From Stercorarius parasiticus (taxonomy: Eukaryota > Chordata > Aves > Charadriiformes > Stercorariidae), in NCBI GenBank assembly GCA_013396915.1, contig VWZL01001967.1:87599-151598 (forward strand): a DNA stretch of 64,000 nucleotides, written 5' to 3'. Each line of letters begins with the position of its first letter. Position 1 is the stretch's first letter. The notes beneath the pieces are model-generated. The model was not told the DNA's origin. It searched no databases and saw nothing but the letters and a program-made list of their open reading frames with translations. Shown here piece by piece: positions 35,301-49,431 of this stretch. Position numbers and translations under genes: made by a program.

Positions 35301-36723
35301 AAACTGCATCTGCTTGAAAGTTGGCACTCAGATTTAATAGGCTAAATAAACAGATTTTATTTTATCTAGTTTGGAAAACCAGTGTTTTTGTTGTTACTGT
35401 TGTACAGCAATTCCAAACGGAAGGAGCTATCAGCAGCCTTTCCAAGGTTTCAGTCACTCTCCTCCCAGTCACTCGGCCACTCTCTCCTCCAACATCTAAG
35501 ACAATTACAGTTCAACTGTAAGAAACAGAAGTAGATAATGAATTAAACCCAATTCATTTTCTGCGCTATGCTTAAGTTCTTAAAAGTCTAATACATTACA
35601 AAAAAGTGATAATATTTGGTATACTAAGTTTCTCCTCCAGACTATATGCAAAGAAAAAGTTTGAAATCTGCATCTCTTCAAAATGCAGCTAGTTGCAACC
35701 AAGTACTGTATTCAGACCATTTACTGAGTTGCTTAACAGTGGAGGCAAACACAGTTCCGTTTTTAAACTAGAAACCTGCACTAAATAGTTTCAACCTTTC
35801 AGAAGATGCAATGAGGGATTAAAGTACGAGGGCAATACGGTATTTTATGATTCATTCTTTTTTTTTCCAAAGAACTCAGTAAGAAGCACAGTTAAAGCAG
35901 AGGTGCTCTTAAGGAGATTTTGGGTGGAAAGGTTTTGAAGGGATATGATGTTTTTCACTGAGAAAGGATAATAGATTCTTTTAACGTGGACATTAAAGAT
36001 TTTTTTCCTGTTAAAATGTCTTCTGGTCTGAGCTCTTCTGAAAGAACTAGCAAAGCATCACTGTTGCATCTCATTGTATCATGTAAGATACCTAGTTTAT
36101 GAAAACAAATTTGAACAGAATTCCCTCTGATCTCTGAATAATGTCATAACAGCCTAAATGTGTGTATAAGAGCCTAAGGCTTCACAGATTTGGGACCTAG
36201 TCCTGTTAAAATTTAGGTGCATGTGGAACTCACAAGCTTCTAAATCGAAGCAAGGAAGGGTTCATTCTCAAAATTTAGATCCTACAACCGTAACCAGCAG
36301 TCTGCTCTCAGGCAGTCACTGCTACATATGTGCACAGAATCAGGCCTAATCTGCAAGATTAACTTCAGTGTTTGAAAGTCTCATCCACATGATGCTTCTA
36401 ATGTAAAAAACAGTTAAATGCTATTGATTTTTGGGTAGGAAACTGAAGTAACAAATGCTATTGTGTAATAGTAAATACGCGTATATCGCATTGCCTGAAC
36501 ATGGTATAAACGCGAATTGGTGATTGTGTTAAGCTGTTAAACGGCCAAATTTGCAGATTAAAATTAAACTCAAAGACTCAAATGTCATTTCGTGGTTAGA
36601 TACAATATATAAAGAAGCCTACTGGGACTTCATTTTCTGAACTGTGTTGGTTGATACTGTATTTTCCATCTCCAGAATTGATTCTCCACTCAAGAACAGA
36701 TGTCATCTTTCAGTTTTACTATC

Positions 36724-37150
36724 GTAGAATCATAGAATACCAGGTTGGAAGGGACTTCAAGGATCATCTGGTCCAACCTTTCTTGGCAAAAGCACGGTCT
36801 AGACAAGGTGGCCCAGCACCCTGTCCAGTCGAATCTTAAAAGTGTCCAGTGCTGGGAAATCCACCACTCCCCTGGGGAGATTATTCCAATGGCTGATTGT
36901 TCTCATTGTGAAAAATTTTCCTCTTGTGTCCAATTGGAGTCTCCCCAGGAGTAACTTGTACCCATTACCCCTCATCTTTTCCATGTGACTCCTTGTAGAA
37001 AAGGAGTCTCCACCTTCTTTGTAGCCACCCTTTAAATACTGGAACATGGTGATAAAGTCTCCCTTAAACCTCCTTTTCTCAAGGATGTAGTGTATACCAG
37101 ACATATTCCAATTCCACAGTCTCATAAATTTGCCATTTCCTTGTGGATCA
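36724..37150 (-). mobile_element. CR1 LINE 3' fragment
   Basis: On the plus strand it begins TAGAATCATAGAATACCAGG, then TTGGAAGGGACTTCAAGGAT, then CATCTGGTCCAACC, and runs through GGAGATTATTCCAATGGC and ACCCATTACCCCTCATC, which are the reverse complement of the CR1 3' UTR and end of ORF2. About 425 bp survive. It lies in the same orientation as MIPOL1. An open frame of 108 codons at 36,799-37,125 on the minus strand is the decayed end of the CR1 ORF2. Confidence 0.95.
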
Positions 37151-40100
37151 CAGTCAAGATGATTATTTCAATGCTTGTTTGTTTATTAGAGAAAACGTGC
37201 TATGCTGGAGGGGTTAGTAAAATGGTGATGGTGTGACTTGTGCATAGAGTTCTTTCTTTACAAATATGTTGGCCGTACGTTTTGAAAAACAGAGACAGCT
37301 CTTTTCTAATTTCACCTTTTTATTGCTTTTTCTTTGTAAGATATATTTACCTTACCACTAAGGAAGGCTGAATTTTGGAAGTAACAACACATCTGACTGA
37401 ATTTTGGAGGCATAAGAAATCGAAGTTTTAATTGCAAACATATTTTACAAGAGAAATCAGACCTTCTTTAAGTGTTTTCAGTGAATAATTCATTTTTCAT
37501 GCAAGCATAATGAGCAATTTTGATTGAGCTACATGACAGAGCTATGCATGTAGTGTTTCTAAATATGAAGATAAGCCTAATATATGTTGAGTTGAAATCC
37601 TAATGCATTGATATACTTTTGCTGATGTGAAGCTTTATAACTTTCAAGTCTTCAAACAACAAAAACCAAGGCTGAGTATTTCATATGCCAAAATTCTACC
37701 TGTATTTGTGTTACTCAGTAAAGGTAATATTAACTTACTTTCTGAATAGGTGGTACACCAGTGTGCCTGCACAGGTATTTTATGGTTAAGGTCTGGAAGC
37801 TTAGAATTACCGATTTGTACTATCAAATGTACTACTTGACGTATAATTCACTATTCTGGAGCTTACTCCTAGAGAAAAGCCGAAGTCCAGCTGCCAGTTC
37901 ATAATCTCATGAGAAAAGCTGTGGAGATCAACTGGAGGAGTGAGATGAGCAATATTTTACTTCATAAAGCCCAGTTTCACAGAAGAAAAATAAAAAGATC
38001 AAAATAAATCCAAGTCCATTTGTTTCTTCTGCTTTTCAAGCATTCTCCTAATGACCTGTATACTGCTAGGGTAGAAATATGCACCTACAGCACACCAGGA
38101 GTACATCTCTTCCCCTTCGCAACCTGAACGTGTGAACAGCAGTGTCCACTTTTCCTTACACCTCTGTGTGTTACACCACCCACATAAAAGTCAAATTAGG
38201 ATTTTGCTTTTATTTATGGGGAAAAGAAAGGGATCTCTAAAGCCTCACAGTGATCAAGGAGCACAAGTTCCCTAGCATCAAAAACGCGCCTCTGCAGCAG
38301 ACTAAATAAATAGATGGGAATCAAAAAGGACAAGCAAAATGACTCCTTATCCTCCAAGTAAATGATGGCTAACCACCAAGCTGCACTTTCTGGACATGGG
38401 CTCTTTTGACTTGACCTCATTCTAAAACCTAAAGAAGCTTCTCACCTGGAAACTGAAGAGGAGACACTTTCAGATTACAGTAGGAAGATAAATAAGAGCA
38501 AACACGCAACACCTTGAGGCTTCTGAATCCAGGCTAGCCTATAGCCTCATGACCATACTAAGACCTAATATTTCAGTGTCTTCCTTTACCATCTGTCCCA
38601 CTTCTACTCTGAGCCATATTTCAAATGACCACTTGCATGCAAAGTGCTAGGAAAGGGTTCTCCAATTCTCCAACAGAAATTTGGATAAACTTAAACATAC
38701 AAAGACAAAACATTCCATTTTAGAAAATACCTAAAATTATGAAATATTTATATTGATCCTTTATCCTACCCCTGGTTTCCTCTACCCAAGATCTAAAGTA
38801 GATTCTATCAATTCTGAGAGGTGTTTCAGATAAGGAGGTCATGGATGGGTCAGAGCAAGACCTTTGTTATTTAATGACCCTGTAGCTTGCCTTTTGCACA
38901 AGAGCTTTGGTTACTACCTTTTATACATTCTATTGTAGGACAAATAAGTGACATGTCATCATGCACTCAGGCTCAAGATTTTGTTTACAGTTGCTGCTCA
39001 AACAAAAGAGAATCATTTTCCTGTGCAGCATAAAAAATGAAGGGTGTACAGTAAAGCACTGAAAAAATGATTGAAAATTAAGATTTACTACGCTTTCTTT
39101 CTGCATGTATGAGTAACAGATTTCATATGGAGAAAGAAACAAGATTTAGGAAATAAAAAATGTCACTCCTCCTCTTCATTTATTAAATCCAATATCTTGT
39201 CTCCAGCATCAGTATCTCTGAGAACAGAAATACTTAACTTGGCTTAATATTTTTGTTACTTGCTTTGTTTTATTATGTTACTATGCTAATAGATACTTTG
39301 AAAACCATACCAGTGAAGATTAGGGAAAATATTATAAATAAAATCTACTGCTAAGGGTTTCTTTAAACATTGCAGACAAGAATTACTCTTTCATGTACAA
39401 AATGGCTTCAGATTTAGAATCTCTGAACTAAATTCGGGAATATGTTTTATAGAAAGTGGCAAGAGAAAAAGTGAGTCCTAGTTTTCTTACAGTAAGTCTG
39501 ATACTTTAGGCTTTATAATTGTTTTAAATCAGACTAACATATGCCCTTCATTCCTAATCCATGTAATCCCAAAATGAAGCTCCATACTAGTGTGAAAGTA
39601 AAATATTTTTTTTTATAGCTGTTTGAAGTGCAGCAATATGACACCTCCTCAGACAAAGGTTCATACTAGTAGTACTGCTATTGACATGTTATTGGGCAGA
39701 AGAAGGAAAAATGAACCCATGACTGGGGTGATAAAACTATACCATTGGAGATGGCAACAAAGATTATCAGTACAGTTAAATAGAGTTTTTGCTTTTATAA
39801 GAATTCACCTTTCCATATAAGTAGCTTTTCTAACATGATTGGGGTTTCTACGGTTTTGCTTACGTATCAGATACTGTGATTCTAATTTACAAGATACTGA
39901 TGAGTTTCAGTGTATTTTAGAACACACCAATTTTTTATCATTGGTTTAAGGCATGTGTGACACTTATCTCTGTCAAGATAAGGAAAGAAAGAGCAGGTAG
40001 CAGACAGCTTTCTATCTGGCCCCAGGACGCCTGCATAGTTTGTTCCATCTTTTACAACTTCAGAACCTTTGTTTATTTCAGGATATATATCTAGAATACA

Positions 40101-43100
40101 CGTATCTGAGATCTGCTCCAGGCCCATAAACTATTCCAGTTTTGATGTCCTTTAACAGAGTTTAGACAAAAACCTAAAAATGCCGCAGAACATTTACAAT
40201 TGAAAGAAAGTGTCCTTGAAAGTGGAAGGCCAAGCGGCAACGTCACTGAGCAAGGAAGGAACTTCCAGGAAGTCACCCAGATGGCTATCAAATGAATCAG
40301 CCATACAAAGTGGAATCTATCCTGTTAGAAGGAAAAACAGGTGTGTGAAAGTGCAAAGTATTTGTAAAATGCTAAATTAATATAATCTGCACAATTACAG
40401 AATGGTTAAATGAAAAACATGGATGAGACAGCATTATCAACATGAAGTTCACGGTCACAGAAGCCTATTACCATGAAAGAGATGATTCTTTGCATACCAA
40501 AAGTAAGGATGTGGAAAGCAGCCTAGATGACTGTGAGAATGATAATCCAGATTTAGAATAACCTGAAACCAAAATATTGCATTCCAGGAACCTGCTGCCT
40601 TCATCAGAAATAACACTTCTACTAATTGGAAGTAGTAACACTGACTGACCTCATGGATCCACCTATGAAATAGAAACCAAAAAATAAAAGGCTCAGCCAA
40701 AAGGTTTGAAGGACCACATCATCCCCAACGACAAAGGGACATTTATAGTACGTATAAACAGTTTGTTGATGTTTAAGATTGTCAAGAGTAATCTGGTGCC
40801 AAAAAAGATTTGAAGGCTGTCAAATAAAAAGCAACAGACCTCCAAGGAATCTTTAGTGGTGCAGATGAAAGCTAACATCAAACACAAAGTGTGAACGAGT
40901 AATGAATTCCTTAATGCTTAGAACTGAATCAAAGTTCAATAAATATATCTGCTTTGGTTAGAGATGTTCAGCATCTGTTAACTGGAGAGAAGGAAGACTT
41001 ACACTCCTCAGGCAAGGTGAACAAACTCTTTTAGCCAAGACGCTGTTTGTTCAGTCTATCAAGACACGTTCAGTGCCATTCTTGTGCAGCTGTTTACAGG
41101 CAATATGAAGCACACTAAAATTCCTTAAGACATACAGTGCTCTAGACAAGCATAATTAATTAAGCAGATACAACTCTTCTCAGGATCATTTTCAGGACAA
41201 ATGTTATTCTGCCAATAAATGTTCACTCTCATCCATATATTACTTTGCTTTGAAAAAATTTGGGAAGAACTTGAGGTCACAGTAAGGAAGAAGCACCACT
41301 GCTTGGTCTCCTTTCGTTTGAACACAGTCCAAGAAATCCTGAGTAGCTGCTGTGCAGAACACACTATACGCACAGGGCTGCCACGTCAGACAGTGCTGCC
41401 AGTGAAAGGACAGCCCTACAGATACAGGAAGGTGGCATGGCCAGTGCAACCGAGAAAGCAAAGACCACAACTTGGGTACATTTATTTGTTTCCTTCAATT
41501 TGAAAAAAACCCAAGGCTTGAACAAGTTCAAAATTCTGGCCTGCAGTGATGCCTTAGTGAACCAAGAACAGTACAAATGGCACTGCCGACTATCCACACA
41601 GTCACTTAATGACATCGCAAGTTGACCACTGAGAATCACACGAGTACTAATATTACCAAAAATCATTTCTACTGAACTCCCAAGTAGATAATGCTTCATA
41701 TAAATCAGATTTGTCAGGCTCTGGGAGCCTGTGTTTCTAAAGAGACTCTGGACAGCTTCACTCTCAGAGAAGGGCAAGTGTCTCATCTCAAAATTTATTT
41801 CTCATGTTTTCCATCAGGGGAAAACATTGTATTATTTGCTTATGGCACATTTAAGCAATTATTTTAGCTTTCAACTCCCTATACAAATTAAGATATTTTT
41901 GGTCAATGAATACAAATGTCTATCAGTGTCGAAATATTAATTACCAGATGGGAGGAGACTCTCAGTAAGAAGGTATTTGTCACTCACGGGCAACTATTCT
42001 GTCAAGATCTGCATAACTAAATAAAGCCTACCAGCCTGGAAGGCTAGAAAAAACAATTATCAAAACTGGCCACTGAAAGTGATACTAGTAGATCAAATTT
42101 CTGAACTTACCTTGTTGACTCATGGTCAAATACATGTGCTAAATTAGTCACTTCCTGCCTATAGGGTATACATGTAAGCAAACTGTTAGAATCCTAAATA
42201 TGTGACAGCAGATGAAGGAGAAATCCCTGGCTGAGGATCTCTGGACCTGAGCTGACCAGAGGACCAGGTCATAACATTTGGCTCAAAGGGAAAACTGGAT
42301 CCTAGGAAACTTGAAATGACTGCTTTAAAGACCACTTGACCAGTGCTCACGTTTTTCCCACTGGAATTGCGGGGCAACTTTGGTCACTGTGGAATTATAT
42401 GAGTTATTTTCTCCCTCTCCATACACACAGATAACTAGGCAGGTTGTCAGAAGTCTGTAGCAATAGCTTTTGGAGACACTGCAACTTAAACAGAAAGGAA
42501 TGCAGAAAATTAATATTGAAGTGGAACGCGGGCAGAATTATTTCTGCAGAAGTTGTACACAGCCTCATTTTAGTGTTCATTTATGGTGTGATGCACCGGC
42601 TTACACTGATATCCTCTGAGGTGTACAGTACTATTTAATAACACCAGCCATAAAGTGACTGATCAGGTTTCTAGCATGGATAAGAGCTGAACGGTCTTGG
42701 GTCTAACCTTAGTGACACCCTTTAAGACCTTGTGATTAAGTCTTTTGGGTGCAGCACAAGCAATGGCTCTGTTCAACGGCAATTAAGATTGCGACTGTAT
42801 CTCCTCTGTCTGATAAAGTGTTTAGGAAGCAACAACTGAAGAAAAGTGTGCATTCTTATCCACATTCAGATTGTCAGCAATATGTTCCAAGTTTTACTAG
42901 GTCTATTATTTCCACCTCCACTATGTAAATAAAAGCAATGACTATTCAAACTTCAGCAAACTTCCACTCTAAAAAGTAACAGTGATCTCATGTGCTTTAT
43001 AGCAAGTTTTACTGACAGGGTAGCAAATCTGTCTCTCACGTTGCCTGGGCATTTAAATGAAGGCACACACTGCTTTAGGGTAGCTACTGGAGAGGGAAAT

Positions 43101-46100
43101 AAACTCATTCTGGCTTTCTATAACTTGAACTGGACAACACTTCTGAAAGCAGAAGAGAAGCGGCACCTTTCTTAGGAGAAGAAAGTGAACTACTGAAATG
43201 GCTCTTGCACAAAGTTAGAGATTGCAGCTTACTGTGATAAATCCTCTAGTATTCTATCCTCATGTAAGTTATTGGAAGAATAGCATGAAGAACGTTTCAG
43301 CATTAGTTGTAACAACATATTATTTGCTGGAGATAACCTCCAAGAAGCCTGTTAACTATTCCCATCGCTCCTGAAATGTTCCCGTAGTTTCAGAAAAATA
43401 GATATAGATCATAAGTAAATGCAAGGGCAGCATGTATCTCATCACATTGATCAGCAGATCTGCAATGTGCTTTTCTTCCCCTTCTACTTCCAAGATGGAG
43501 CTGGCAACCCAGTCTTCAAATATACCAAGTCAAAGGGATTTCAAATGTGATGGCAGTCCCTTTTACAGGTAACAACACACGATATCCAAAATGAAAAGCA
43601 GGATTGCTTTAGGGTTAACTCCAGAGAGCGAGCTCTCAAACTGAGCTTTCACAAGTTGATATTCTCTGTTAGATACAGAGGGAAAAGTGCATACTGGCCA
43701 GAGGAATTCACAGCAAAATGTGAAAGAAATGGGTGAATTGTCCATCATATGAATATTGGTCAGTTGCTTCATTGAAAAAAAACCCAAACCAACAAACCCA
43801 CAACCACTCTGAGGTAAGCACAATATTTTAAAGCATCTTTTATCATATGACTCACAAACAATAACATCATACCAAGAAGTAGATCAACCGCATTTTTTTA
43901 AGCTCTTTGCAGAACAATGTCTTCACCAGTGGATAACACAGCTATTCATCTGTTAGCTAGAAAATAGAGGTAATCAGCAGCTGGTTTCTACCACTCACAC
44001 AGCACCACAGCTAATTTCAGTCGAAATGGCTGAAGTCAGCAGAGTCATGTTCTGGATGTGTCTGGGCCTTGCCACATTCAAAACTTACATTCTAGGTTTC
44101 TTATAAATCAACCTGACCTCTGTTGCCTCATGTAAAATGACTATGGAAGTATTGAAAGGCTTTTCTCTAAGAGTTTTCTAAGATGCAATTAATAACTATA
44201 ATAAAATACTAAAATGGTATGCTGAACATATAAGTAGAAGAGATGAGTTTGGAATCTTTCAGTTTCCCACCACTGGTTAAGGCAAGTTTCCCTGGATTAT
44301 AGAGCATTTCAAAAGTGTGTGGTTCTACCAGAAACAAACCAGAGGCTTTATAGCCATAAACCAGCTCTAAACTAATTAAAATGAAGCTCTAAACATAAAA
44401 ACATTGTTAGAATTAGTTAGTTTTTGCAGATAAGAGCCACAGTTAATGCCTTCTGAAAGAAGCACTTCATTCCATTGTCAATATTATATGCCTAGATAGC
44501 CTGCATACTCCACACTTTTCAACAGTAACAAACATTTTAAAATTCATGTTAAAGCTTTTCTTAATTTTTTTTAAGCTCTCGTGATATCAGAGTCTCCTGG
44601 GATCATGCTCTTCATGGATGATATGTTGACTAGATAGCTTGCTATGGTTTTGCAGTTGGCATTGTCAAGCAGATAGGGAAAAATGGTTTCTCTAAGAACG
44701 TGGGAAATTCTGGGAATCAAAACAGAGCCTAGTACAATTTATGACAGGTATCAGGGAGTACTTAATTTAAGTCTTCTAGAGTAGCTTTTCCATAGGCATC
44801 ATCACTGGAACAACTACCAAACTGCTATGCATTGTGGATTTCCTGCCATTTACACAATTCTTATGTGTCCGCAGAAAGCAGATGGCATAGCTACCATTGC
44901 TTTATGACACTACTGTAGATGAATTTCTGACAGCTCCTTCAGGTCACCTTTTTGCCTCTGACTAGATTTATGATATTCTTAATAAAACCATGGGAACACG
45001 TAGGATGCATTCTACAGAAAATCACAACTAAAAAGATAGATCAGTCAGAAAAATATAACAAAACAAGCCAATCATAACCAAAGATTAGCATCTTAACAGC
45101 TCTGAAGGAGACTAATAACCTTTACAAGTTCTAATGACATCATATTTGGCTGGAGTAAACTCATTTAGTGACTAAAGGGCACGTGATTTGTGCATCATCA
45201 TGAAACAGTCTCTCCTCCATTTTGAGAATTTGGCTTGGAAGTAAAATTAGTATGTCTCTTTGGTCTTTAAAGCAGATTAATAGCTGCTTTGAGAAGAATG
45301 TACCACCTAATTAAAAATTACAAAATAAATCAGGCATGCAAAAAAAAAGTCGCCTCTCCTTACGTTTCATTCAAATCCAGTTAAACATTTTCCATGAATT
45401 TTCACGTTAAATTATTTGTTTCACAAGAGTTATTTCCTATTCTTCTTCAACTGAGTAGAGAGGACATTCACACTGTCAAAATCTTTAATTTTCTTTAGGA
45501 AAATGTATTACTTGATACTCTGCTTTTTAAAACTATACGCTACAAAGCCAACAACAATAAAACGATTCACAACAATATTTGAATACTAAAGAAAAAACTG
45601 CAATTTTTAAACTTTTCTATGTTTAATTGAATCAGCTATTTCAGTGTATTGTGGGAATACATTTATCAGAATCAGTAGAGACCAAATGTTAATTATGAAG
45701 GCCAAGCACAAATGAATAATCTTACGTATAGACCCTGACACATTAGAACTGCAAAGCACTCTGCAGATCTTATTTTATGAAAATGTACTAAGAGCACAAA
45801 TGTATAGGCCCTTAGGAAGCAATTATCCCTAAAAGATTTAGCTATAATTCAATCGGAAATATTATAAGAGATTTTTAAAAATGGTTTCAAAAGAAGAGGA
45901 TTATTTTACTTTAACTATGGAAATAGGGGCCCACATGCTTCTCTGAATGACCTCTGTGCAGTTGTGGGCATTGCCTGGAGGGAAGATTTGAAATTGGCCT
46001 TTTCGGTCAATTAATACAATCTCCTATGACCAATAACAACGTTATAAAAATTAGGAGTACCAGCTTGGTATTATGGGACTGAATGGCCCACGCAATAAAT

Positions 46101-49100
46101 ACATTAAATATGGAAATTTTAAGTCATGTACTACTAGTATATATGACAGAGATTAGCTAAGAAGACCTAGCTTACCAAAGACGTGCAGATGTTGTATCGC
46201 ACAATAAGATGAAATGGCACAGTATAGGACTAGACAGCATGCCTTATGTGTCCTGTTAATTATTTGTCACATGATCATCAAGTGTGACACGGGATCTAAA
46301 AGTGTGTAAAAACAAAAGTATGCAAGAGTGCTTATATCATCTTTGTGATTCCCAGATCCTGGATCTGGCCAGTTTACTGCCACCACACCTCTCCCACAGT
46401 TACAATCTGTCTCTGCTGCTCTGCCTCACTCAGGGGTCTGCTGGCTGCTACTGCCTCAAAGAAGGGTGGCAGCAGCCCTGTGAGCTAATATAAGTAAAAT
46501 TAAAGCTGAAAGCTTGCAACTTATTTTACCTATTAGACCATCATACCGTCAGTGGAATGAAATAGATTTCTTGTGGATTGGTTTTACACTTTTTTACTTC
46601 TGAGCAACTCACTACTGTGAGATGATTTTAAAAAGTAAGAAAGAAAAAAAATAACCTGTTGGTTTTTGTTGTTAAGTGTAGTTCAGGACCCCATAGAGGC
46701 AATGACTTCATCTTTTATCACAAACTTTTATGCCATCCTTAATCTAGCTCATCCTGATTACTGTATTTTTATCCAATTAAGATTGCAAGTATCCTCGCAC
46801 CACATCTGATGCTGACACTTCCATTACTCCCTGAAGAAAACCTAGAGAGGATCAAATTCCTCCTCTGCCACCTATCACAAAATACGTCTTTTGCCAAACT
46901 GAGTCAGACAACATTAATTAAGCTTAAGAGAGCAGGGAAAATTAAACATTTAAAAAAACCCACAACCTTTCTTAACAGAAACTGTCCTGGATAGACACAG
47001 AAGGAATACCTGGACTCTTGCTGGACAGGTGCTTACAGCTGAATTAATAGCACATAGCACAGTTCCCAGTTTGCACATGGAGGTGGTTAAAGCAAATGTA
47101 GTTCTATGGATCACAGTGAAAATAAAACCAGTTGTGTTGATATTTAACTCTGCACCACAGAGACAGATAGCCAGTCACATTTCTATGAGAAAAGCAAGAT
47201 GACCAGAGGGTGATCTGCAGCGGAGAGGAGACAGGAGGGGATTCTTGGGTCTGTACATGCACTCCATGTGCAACACTTACGGTAGCTACCGAGCACATGC
47301 GAGAGGCAGGAGGGGGCAGCTAAGAACAAGAGGGTTTCACAGGGCAGGGGTGTGCCAAGACCCAGAGTGCGTTACCTGTCAGCGGGCTCTGGCTGGATAT
47401 TTTGGCACCAGTCAACCCCATTTCTAAAGGAGTCACCGTCACGACTTTCATCCCTACCAGCCAGCCCATACTCTCTAGGCTGTAGCTTCACTAAAAAGGG
47501 CTGATAAACTTTTCATTTACATGGGTGCTTAGGTCAAGATGAGCGTTCACATGCTGTACATGAAAGCTTACTACTATTGCCAATATTTCATATGGACATT
47601 TTAAAGTTTTCAAGGTCAAGAATTCAACTGAACCCATCGGCCTTTTTAAAAGTACTCCGTTGGACCTGTCCTCACTGTAAGCAACATTTAGGTGAACTGA
47701 GACAAACTCTACAGAGGTACAATATTAAAAAGGTTCAGCTTTACCAAAAATTGAAACGCACTCATTTTTTCCTCCCCAGACTCTCATCTCTAAAAAACTA
47801 TGACCAATTAACCTCTAACTTTGAAAAATCAAAAAATGCCTGTGACAGCCAGAAATTAAATTCTTTAAAGATTAGGTGCTGGGAGAGCAATATCAGGCTT
47901 AGGATGAAATCCTAGTAACACTCTGAACTATTAAGTCACTTCTTGCTCTGAAAATATAATTATTCTGTAAGCATTATGTCAGGCAATATTAAATCTAAAA
48001 AGTGTAGTTTCAATAAAACATTGCTGTTTTCAAAAGGAAAGACTCTGTGCATAATATTTTCAATAACACAACAAAACCAAGTCAGCATGCAATTAATGGA
48101 AAACAGTACTACGTTCAATAAGTAGCATGCTCGGCAAGCACTAACTTTTAGTGATATGAGACTCAAAATGATACTATTATTGTGGCCAGAAGCAGCCCTG
48201 AATGTTTACAATCTCTGTTTCTAGTCAGCTGAGGATGGATTGCTTTCAGTATTGCACACCTGATTTTGTAATATTCACCATGGATTCTGATGACAATTAT
48301 AAACCCACGGAACATATAGCATTTGTGTGGCATGCAGCCTCTCTCTCTTTATTCATTACATTTTTTTTTTTAACTGAGAAATGTCAAACTACACAAGGAT
48401 TTACCTTAATTCCTATACTTTGCACCGGTCAAGTTGTTGCATGAATAATGATGTTTCCCGAATATAAAAAAAAAATAAATTTAAAAAGGAGGCAGAGGAA
48501 AATCTGCCTATGAATGAGATACGCTTGGATCTTACTGCCTAAATCAAACACAATTTTAAAATGACAACACAGTATCAATAAAGTAACTTCTGTATTTATA
48601 TTGTCTCTCCACTGCCCACAAAAGAGATTTTTAAGAATATAGTGGTTGAAATAGGTGTGCATGATATTTGCACGTCTTACCTGGCATAGTCTCTTATTCT
48701 GGCTAGCAGTGAGATTGCTGGTTATGTAGCTATCAATTCCACTGATGTTACAATTTCCCTTTCTCAAAGCAGCAATAACCTGTCACTTTACACTGTCCTT
48801 TCTCTGACCCTCTCCCGCCTGTCTGCTCATTTTTATTCTTATTGACAGGACTTATTATTCCTCCTCCCAATTCCAACTAGCTACCCTTTTGCAAATAGTA
48901 GTATCAACTATGTGGTCACTAGTAGTATAGGTCAACAATGTTATTAATATAGCACACACTGCTGGGAGCAGATCAAACAGCCATGCTTTAAAATATTAGT
49001 TTTGCAAAGGTACCACGAGTCAAATAGTTGCAGTTTTCTTCACGTTATAAAATACAATATTGCAAGGACAGACCCCAGGAATTTAGCATTAATTACCAGC

Positions 49101-49323
49101 CCAATAATTTGGAGGATACGTTATTTTTTTCTTGTTGTTTTCATACACAAAATAAAATAAAACCATAACAGAAGGGTGCTGTATCTGTGTTTAAAGAAGG
49201 GGTTGTTGGCAAACACCATAGCTCACTTCTGCCGAAATGTACACAACTGATATATGCAGCCCAGAAAGCTGGCACCAGGGGCTTACAACCTTAATTTGCC
49301 TGCAAGAAGAAATGGAGATTTAC

Positions 49324-49431
49324 CTTCAGAGCACGTTCTTGATTGTTTTCAGCAGTCAGATGTCTCGTGTTGTTTGCTGAAGTCTGGTTCTGCTCTTTCA
49401 GATGATGAAGCTCCTGCTCCAGCCGTTTGCA
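49324..49431 (-). CDS. MIPOL1: MIPOL1 internal coding exon (exon A)
   Basis: This is a 108-nt exon of 36 codons, in phase 0 at both ends, on the minus strand. The acceptor is a pyrimidine-rich tract ending ttgcag at 49,432 upward, and the donor is AAG|gtaaat at 49,323 downward. The translation starts CKRLEQELHH and ends HLTAENNQERALK, with TSANN in the middle. It matches the vertebrate MIPOL1 coiled coil as I remember it, almost residue for residue, at roughly residues 277-312 of the 442-residue human protein. The leucine spacing and charged residues fit a continuous coiled coil with no catalytic motif. MIPOL1 is described as a coiled-coil protein linked to mirror-image polydactyly and to tumour suppression; its biochemical role is poorly defined. 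The next constitutive exon is C at 2,322, about 47 kb away, and the alternative exon B joins it in the same phase. The preceding exon (ending near a DAALSK-type sequence in human) was not found up to 64,000. Confidence 0.93.

Larger units (their letters stand above)
2417..49323 (-). other. MIPOL1: Large MIPOL1 intron between exons A and C
   Basis: About 46.9 kb with no constitutive coding exon, holding the alternative exon B at 32,276-32,359. It contains old and young CR1 pieces, two palindromic element copies, a duplicated hairpin unit, a T-rich tract and a few blocks that look like regulatory DNA; these are listed separately. Stretches not named elsewhere (such as 9,000-15,200, 17,000-20,200, 29,000-31,800, 33,300-36,700 and 37,200-49,300) show ordinary AT-rich intron with nothing recognisable; their short open frames have no splice context or family resemblance. 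Confidence 0.8.

Noticed and set aside
41364..41786. 140-codon minus-strand open frame
   Set aside because: No coiled-coil character, no MIPOL1 similarity and no convincing splice sites.
47577..47915. 112-codon plus-strand open frame with a CPHC pair
   Set aside because: A single Cys pair does not make a zinc finger, and nothing else supports coding.
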